DNA from: Uranotaenia lowii
Lineage: Eukaryota; Arthropoda; Insecta; Diptera; Culicidae
Length of the DNA: 64,000 bases
Assembly (NCBI RefSeq): GCF_029784155.1
Contig: NC_073693.1
Coordinates: 26,882,002 to 26,946,001 of the forward strand
Direction: 5' to 3'
Shown: in pieces, positions 59,225-64,000 of the stretch
Layout: each line of letters begins with the position of its first letter
Position numbering within the stretch: position 1 is the stretch's first letter
The notes under the pieces: model-generated
What the model saw: the letters and a program-made list of their open reading frames with translations, nothing else
What the model was told of the DNA's origin: nothing
Databases searched by the model: none
Position numbers and translations under genes: made by a program

Positions 59225-59822
59225 AGCCTCCTTCGGCCTTCAACACCTCCTACAAGTGCTTTGGTATACTTTCAACAAGGTTGTGCAAGTGTTGTGGGTC
59301 GAGTTCCTCCCACGCATGCTCCAAGGCATCAAAATAAGTATTTTTAACTTGTCACACCAGTCTTATCAATCAGAGCATCGAGGATGGCCCACAGATTTTC
59401 GATGGGGTTCAGATCAGGACTTTGTGGGGACCATTCAAGGGGTTTGATGCGGCAGAAATGGAAAAATACCTTCGTCAGATTGGCCGTATGCTACGGATCG
59501 TTATCCTGCTGTAAAACGAAGCGCTCTTCGAGGCCCATCTTGATGAGGGATACCTCGAGGTTTTCCCGCAGGATATTGCAATATGACTCAGCTGTCATGA
59601 TTTCGTCAATTTTTACCAAATTGCCCACCCCACCCCAAGAAAAGCACCCTCACACCATCACGTTACTTCCTCCGTGCTTGACTGTTCCTTGGATATGGCG
59701 GTCTTGGAGCTCCTCACCCGACTTGCGCCACATATGATCCCGCTTCTTCCGGTTGAATAGCTCAAATTTGGATTCGTCGGTCCATAACAATGTTTCAAAG
59801 CAATCGGAAAATTCCTTTTAAT
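59225..59822 (-). pseudogene. Tc1 (DD34E) transposase fragment, left arm
   Basis: Minus strand: CFETLLWTDESKFELF (first catalytic Asp) near 59752-59800, SNVMVWGCFSWGG near 59630-59670, then LVKIDEIMTAESYCNILREN, FVLQQDNDP.HTANLTK (second Asp), SPQSPDLNPIENLWAILD (Glu, 34 residues on) and HAWEELDPQHLHNLVES. These are the standard landmarks of Tc1-like transposases. The DNA-binding N-terminus is missing, and the Lys of DPKH is a stop (TAG). Confidence 0.85.
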
Positions 59823-59924
59823 TCAACCACGGTAAATGAAAAGTTCAGATACCGGTATTTCGATAGCAACTTACTATCTTCTTCAGTAAGCGTTTTCGAT
59901 TGATATCGAGCACGGAGCAACGGA

Positions 59925-60349
59925 GGAAGTAACGTGATGGTGTGGGGTGGGCAATTTGGTAAAAATTGACGAAATCATGACAGCTGAGTCATATTGCAAT
60001 ATCCTGCGGGAAAACCTCGAGGTATCCCTCATCAAGACGGGCCTCGAAGAGCGCTTCGTTTTACAGCAGGATAACGATCCGTAGCATACGGCCAATCTGA
60101 CGAAGGTATTTTTCCATTTCTGCCGCATCAAACCCCTTGAATGGTCCCCACAAAGTCCTGATCTGAACCCCATCGAAAATCTGTGGGCCATCCTCGATGC
60201 TCTGATTGATAAGACTGGTGTGACAAGTTAAAAATACTTATTTTGATGCCTTGGAGCATGCGTGGGAGGAACTCGACCCACAACACTTGCACAACCTTGT
60301 TGAAAGTATACCGAAGCACTTGTAGGAGGTGTTGAAGGCCGAAGGAGGC
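59925..60349 (+). pseudogene. Tc1 (DD34E) transposase fragment, right arm
   Basis: Plus strand copy of the same C-terminal part: SNVMVWG, KIDEIMTAESYCNILRENLE, QQDNDP followed by the same TAG, and SPQSPDLNPIENLWAILD. It lacks about 20 bp (the CFSWG segment) and everything upstream. The shared stop shows that the arms were copied after the gene had decayed. Confidence 0.85.
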
Positions 60350-60634
60350 TAAACCCATTATTAAATCGTTCTTGTTTGCCTTCAGTTTGAATTTTTTGAA
60401 GCTGTACCGATCTGGACACTTTATTTTGCCCCTGTTTTTTTTGGAATATTAACTGTTTTTTTTCTATCAGAAAAACTTTATTTTTTTACCAGCGCAACAT
60501 TAATAAAAATTGAAAAGAACATAATAAACAATATTTAAAAAATGATTACGATGTGTTTTCGTTTAATTTTAACCAGAAAAATAAAAGAAATTGAAAAAAA
60601 ATAATTTGGACACTTTATTTAGCCCCTCACTGTA

Positions 60635-61020
60635 CATAGATTGTGTTGCTTTATTTTATGACCACTAAAAAACCCGGCTGTCATCGCTACTAGTGGATCA
60701 GTTTTATTGACAGCAATAAAGCAGTTGAATCGATAATTGTAGAATAAACCAATCGCATAACGATCAACCGGGGCGTAATTTGTTTCCATTTTTTCCTTCT
60801 TTGCCTTCGAAGAAAATTAATCCCAAATCAATATTCCACAAGACACCTTTAAATGGGGTCACCGTTGAGGCACCTTTCACTTTAAAAAAAGGCGAATACA
60901 GCTTTTCTTATTCACAAGGAAGAAGAGATTTTGGTGCATTTCTGTTCAATTTTTAGGTAATTTTAAAACCTTTCAAAATAATTTTAGTAATATTTGACTC
61001 AAACATGACACCAAAAACCG
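60635..61020. other. No feature recognised
   Basis: Short unique-looking sequence between the Tc1 hairpin and the second 9-bp satellite. Confidence 0.35.
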
Positions 61021-62222
61021 ACAATTTTGTAAATTTGACAAATTTGGAAAATTTAACAATTTTGAAAATTTTGACAATTTTGATAATTTTGACAATTTTA
61101 ACAATTTTGACAATTTTGACAATTTTGACAATTTTGACAATTTTGACAATTTTGACAATTTTGACAATTTTGACAATTTTGACTATTTTGACTATTTGAC
61201 AATTTTGACAATTTTGACAATTTTGACAATTTTGACAATTTTGACAATTTTGACAATTTTGACAATTTTGACAATTTTGACAATTTTGACAATTTTGACA
61301 ATTTTGACAATTTTGACAATTTTGACAATTTTGACAATTTTGACAATTTTGACAATTTTGACAATTTTGACAATTTTGACAATTTTGACAATTTTGACAA
61401 TTTTGACAATTTTGACAATTTTGACAATTTTGACAATTTTGACAATTTTGACAATTTTGACAATTTTTACAATTTTGACAATTTTGACAATTTTGACAAT
61501 TTTGACAATTTTGACAATTTTGACAATTTTGACATTTTTGACAATTTTGACAATTTTGACAATTTTGACAATTTTGACAATTTCGACAATTTTGACAATT
61601 TTGACAATTTTGACAATTTTGATAATTTTGACAATTTTGACAATTTTGACAATTTTGACAATTTTGACAATTTTGACAATTTTGACAATTTTGACAATTT
61701 TGACAATTTTGACAATTTTGACAATTTTGACAATTTTGACAATTTTGACAATTTTGACAATTTTGACAATTTTGACAATTTTGACAATTTTGACAATTTT
61801 GACAATTTTGACAATTTTGACAATTTTGACAATTTTGACAATTTTGACAATTTTGACAATTTTGACAATTTTGACAGTTTTGACAATTTTGACAATTTTC
61901 ACAATTTTGACAATTTTAACGATTTTGACGATTTTGACAACTTTGGCAATTTTGACAATTTTGACAATTTTGACAATTTTGACAATTTTGACAATTTTGA
62001 CAATTTTGACAATTTTGACAATTTTGACAATTTTGACAGTTTTGACAATTTTGACAATTTTCACAATTTTGACAATTTTGACAATTTTAACGATTTTGAC
62101 GATTTTGACAACTTTGGCAATTTTGACAATTTTGACAATTTTGAAAAATTTTGACAGTTTTGACAATTTTGACCATTTTGATCGTTTTTGACAATTTTGA
62201 CTATTTTGACAATTTTTACAAT
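61021..62222 (-). repeat. Second 9-bp satellite array, opposite orientation
   Basis: The unit on the plus strand is GACAATTTT, the reverse complement of the AAAATTGTC unit at 10734-19542. About 130 units. The edges are degenerate (61021-61100, 62130-62222). It is more regular than the large array, with few 8-bp units. An internal duplication of about 18-19 units is marked by variants at 61873-61955 and 62035-62125. The long open frames here are repeat artefacts. Confidence 0.97.
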
Positions 62223-62403
62223 TGTCAATACATTTGTTTTTGTAAAGATTGCAGAACTGTACATTTTTTTCAATTATTCAAGCTTTTTTATCATCAAAAT
62301 TGACGGTGTTATTTTAGTCGCATGATTATGTGTGAGTCCAGAAATTTTTTTAAAATATCACAAAAATGGAAAAATGTCATCAAACGGATAATTTTGTAGC
62401 TTA

Positions 62404-62754
62404 TCAGAAAGTCAGACATTTCTCAATCAAAAGAGTCCCTTCAAACTGATAATAACGAGAAACCACAGAAAACCACGAAAACTCGCCAAAAGTATTCCGA
62501 AACTTATCATCAAAGATAAACACTCTCCGGAACGAGCCTAGCCTCATGATAGAGCTTCCCCGGTTCGCTATCAACATTCGGAAAAGTAGGTAAATATCAA
62601 ATCCACCTTTCAATCGCACCTCTTTCAGCAGTCGTCTCTGCAGAGTCAGATCCAGATAAAGCGCAAACATCTCCGCGTCACTCCGTTCCGTTTCGTTTCG
62701 TTCCGGGTAAGACAGAGATTTGAAGAAAAACTGCTCGGCCGCACTTTTGAGCAA
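62404..62754 (-). CDS. Open frame of unknown nature, possibly spurious
   Basis: A 116-codon minus-strand frame that starts with TTG, not ATG; the first ATG gives MFALYLDLTLQRRLLKEVRL. It continues GGFDIYLLFRMLIANRGSS and FRRVFIFDDKFRNTFGEFSW. Composition is near 47 percent GC with varied codons, unlike the AT-rich surroundings, but I recognise no family and see no clear exon borders. It could be an exon of a host gene, an upstream regulatory region, or chance. Confidence 0.2.
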   Translation of the reverse strand: MLKSAAEQFFFKSLSYPERNETERSDAEMFALYLDLTLQRRLLKEVRLKGGFDIYLLFRMLIANRGSSIMRLGSFRRVFIFDDKFRNTFGEFSWFSVVSRYYQFEGTLLIEKCLTF

Positions 62755-63127
62755 ATACGTAAATATTTAATCATCCAAATCCCGGACAAATCATTTCTGG
62801 ATTAAGTTGTTACCTGGGGATGATTTTTTTCCTTTTTTTCGGTTGCTTCAGTTTTGTTTCTTCCGTCTGTCGTCGTTACTTCGAGAAAACGACAGACAGC
62901 TCACGTGGATTTTACGCGAGCCAGTCCTCTTGGTATATTGGAAGGTGGCTGACGCGGGCAGCAGTCTAACTCGTGGAAAAAACGATGACGCCAACAAAAT
63001 CCGGAAGCGGCGACAACGTTTCACTCTGACTGTTCCAGGTTTAACGCGCTGACATCGGAGGTAAAATGCGTAATCGAGCGTTGCGTTTGTAGCATTTCGA
63101 CGAATATGAAGAAGAGTTGAAGAGAGA
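62755..63127. other. GC-richer non-coding stretch beside the third satellite
   Basis: Contains a short inverted pair CGTCGTTACTTCGAGAAAACG and CGACAGACAG words, but no gene could be supported. It may be single-copy host DNA such as an upstream region. Confidence 0.3.
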
Positions 63128-64000
63128 TCAGATACTCGAAAAGAATGTCATACTTGTCATACTTGTAATACTTGTCATACTTGTCATACTTGTCATATTT
63201 TTCATGCTTGTCATACTTGTTATACTTGTCATATTTGTCATACTTGTCACACTTGTTATACATGTCATACTTGTCATACTTGTCATACTTGTCATACTTG
63301 TCATACTTGTCATACTTGTCATACTTGTCATACTTGTCATACTTGTCATACTTGTCATACTTGTCATACTTGTCATACTTGTCTTACTTGTAATACTTGC
63401 CATACTTGTCATACTTGTCATACTTGTCATTTTTTTCATGCTTGTCATACTTGTAATTTTTTTCATGCTTGTTATGCTTGTTATACTTGTCATATTTGTC
63501 ATACTTGTCACACTTGTTATACATGTCATACTTGTCATTCTTGTCATACTTGTCATACTTGTCATACTTGTCATACTTGTCATACTTGTCACACTTGTCA
63601 TACTTGTCATGCTTGCCATACTTGTCATTCTTGTCATACTTGTCATACTTGTCATACTAGTCATACTTGTCATACTTGTCATACTTGTCATACTTGTCAT
63701 ACTTGTCATACTTGTTATACTTGTCACACTTGTCATTCTTGTCATACTTGTTATACTTGTCATACTTATCATACTTGTCATTCTTGTCATTCTTGTCATT
63801 CTTGTCATACTTGTCATACTTGTCATACTTGTCATACTTGTCATACTTGTCATACTTGTCATACTTGTCATACTTGTCATACTTGTCATACTTGTCATAC
63901 TTGTCATACTTGTCATACTTGTCATACTTGTCATACTTGTCATACTTGTCATACTTGTCATACTTGTCATACTTGTCATACTTGTCATACTTGTCATACT
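63128..64000 (+). repeat. Third 9-bp satellite (TTGTCATAC)n, runs off the window
   Basis: At least 97 units of TTGTCATAC with variants (TTGTTATAC, TTGTCACAC, TTGTCATTC, TTTTTCATGC). A block with markers TTTTTCATGC...TTGTTATACATG repeats at a distance of 261 bp, exactly 29 units (63261 and 63522). The unit shares TTGTCA and seven of nine bases with the TTGTCAAAA satellite. Open frames of MTS and LSY repeats are artefacts. Confidence 0.96.

Larger units (their letters stand above)
58942..60632. mobile_element. Tc1-derived giant hairpin element with IR/DR ends
   Basis: The ends CAGTGAGGGGCAAAATAAAG and complement are flanked by TA (58940-58941, 60633-60634). A second copy of the terminal word (GGGGCAAAATAAAGTGTCC) lies about 200 bp inside each end (near 59144 and 60413), the IR/DR arrangement of one Tc1 subgroup. 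Arms of about 0.73 kb (58942-59675 and 59918-60632) are near-identical reverse complements, pairing as x with 119574 minus x. Both arms carry the 3' half of the transposase, so this is an inverted duplication of one end, not a normal copy. Confidence 0.9.

Noticed and set aside
59384..60191. Frames starting MAHRFSMGFRSGLCGDH in both arms
   Set aside because: They are antisense shadows of the Tc1 transposase fragments duplicated by the palindrome.
63128..63997. 289-codon frame of MTS repeats
   Set aside because: It is the TTGTCATAC satellite read on the minus strand.

Overview
This window looks like repeat-rich, non-genic nuclear DNA of a dipteran insect, most probably a mosquito. It is AT-rich. 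It holds insect-type non-LTR retrotransposons, tRNA-derived SINEs, Tc1/mariner and hAT relics, and short terminal-inverted-repeat elements of kinds common in culicine genomes. One 3.5 kb family carries a GCCTTTCTAACAG end and a CGACTCAGCTCGACGAG-type motif that I associate with mosquito repeats. I see no intact host gene. Every recognisable protein-coding stretch is a decayed transposable-element gene, and the very long open frames at 10.7-19.6 kb, 31-36 kb, 49.6-50.6 kb and 61-64 kb come from tandem repeats that lack stop codons.

Layout. At 0.3-6.2 kb lies a dead CR1/Jockey-type LINE whose ORF2 is split by two hAT-like insertions, each with an exact 8-bp target-site duplication (TSD). At 6.8-7.3 kb is a complete tRNA-derived SINE with a 23-bp TSD, at 7.5-8.7 kb a mariner-type element with an internally deleted transposase, and at 9.4-9.9 kb a faint Tc1/mariner relic. 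A 500-N gap (10234-10733) opens directly into about 8.8 kb of a 9-bp satellite (AAAATTGTC). The stretch 22.45-26.9 kb is a nested stack: an old hAT-like element holding a SINE, a Harbinger-like MITE and a second hAT-like element, which itself contains another MITE. Two smaller MITEs follow.

At 29.4-36.2 kb two head-to-tail copies of a 3.5 kb inverted-repeat element each carry two arrays of a 13-bp minisatellite. A third copy lies inverted at 49.0-52.55 kb. Between them are a 7-bp minisatellite inside a CCGCG-rich element, SINE pieces, and a nearly complete Lian/LOA-like LINE (38685-43032) with a 27-bp TSD. The span 45.7-57.0 kb is bracketed by hAT-type ends with a near-perfect 8-bp TSD, suggesting one ancient element swollen to 11.3 kb by later insertions (LINE fragment, 3.5 kb element, TTAA palindrome, MITEs). 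At 58.9-60.6 kb a Tc1-derived element forms an almost perfect 0.7 kb-arm hairpin. The right end holds a second array of the same 9-bp satellite in opposite orientation (61.0-62.2 kb) and then a cousin 9-bp satellite (TTGTCATAC) that runs off the window.

How the parts relate: the region records layered transposition and satellite growth. The two orientations of one satellite, the inverted 3.5 kb copies and several foldback elements make it unusually rich in long inverted repeats. I found no self-contained new enzymatic or defence system. The most notable signals are the satellite architecture, the minisatellite-carrying element family and the hairpin loci. All calls rest on reading the sequence; no database search was run.
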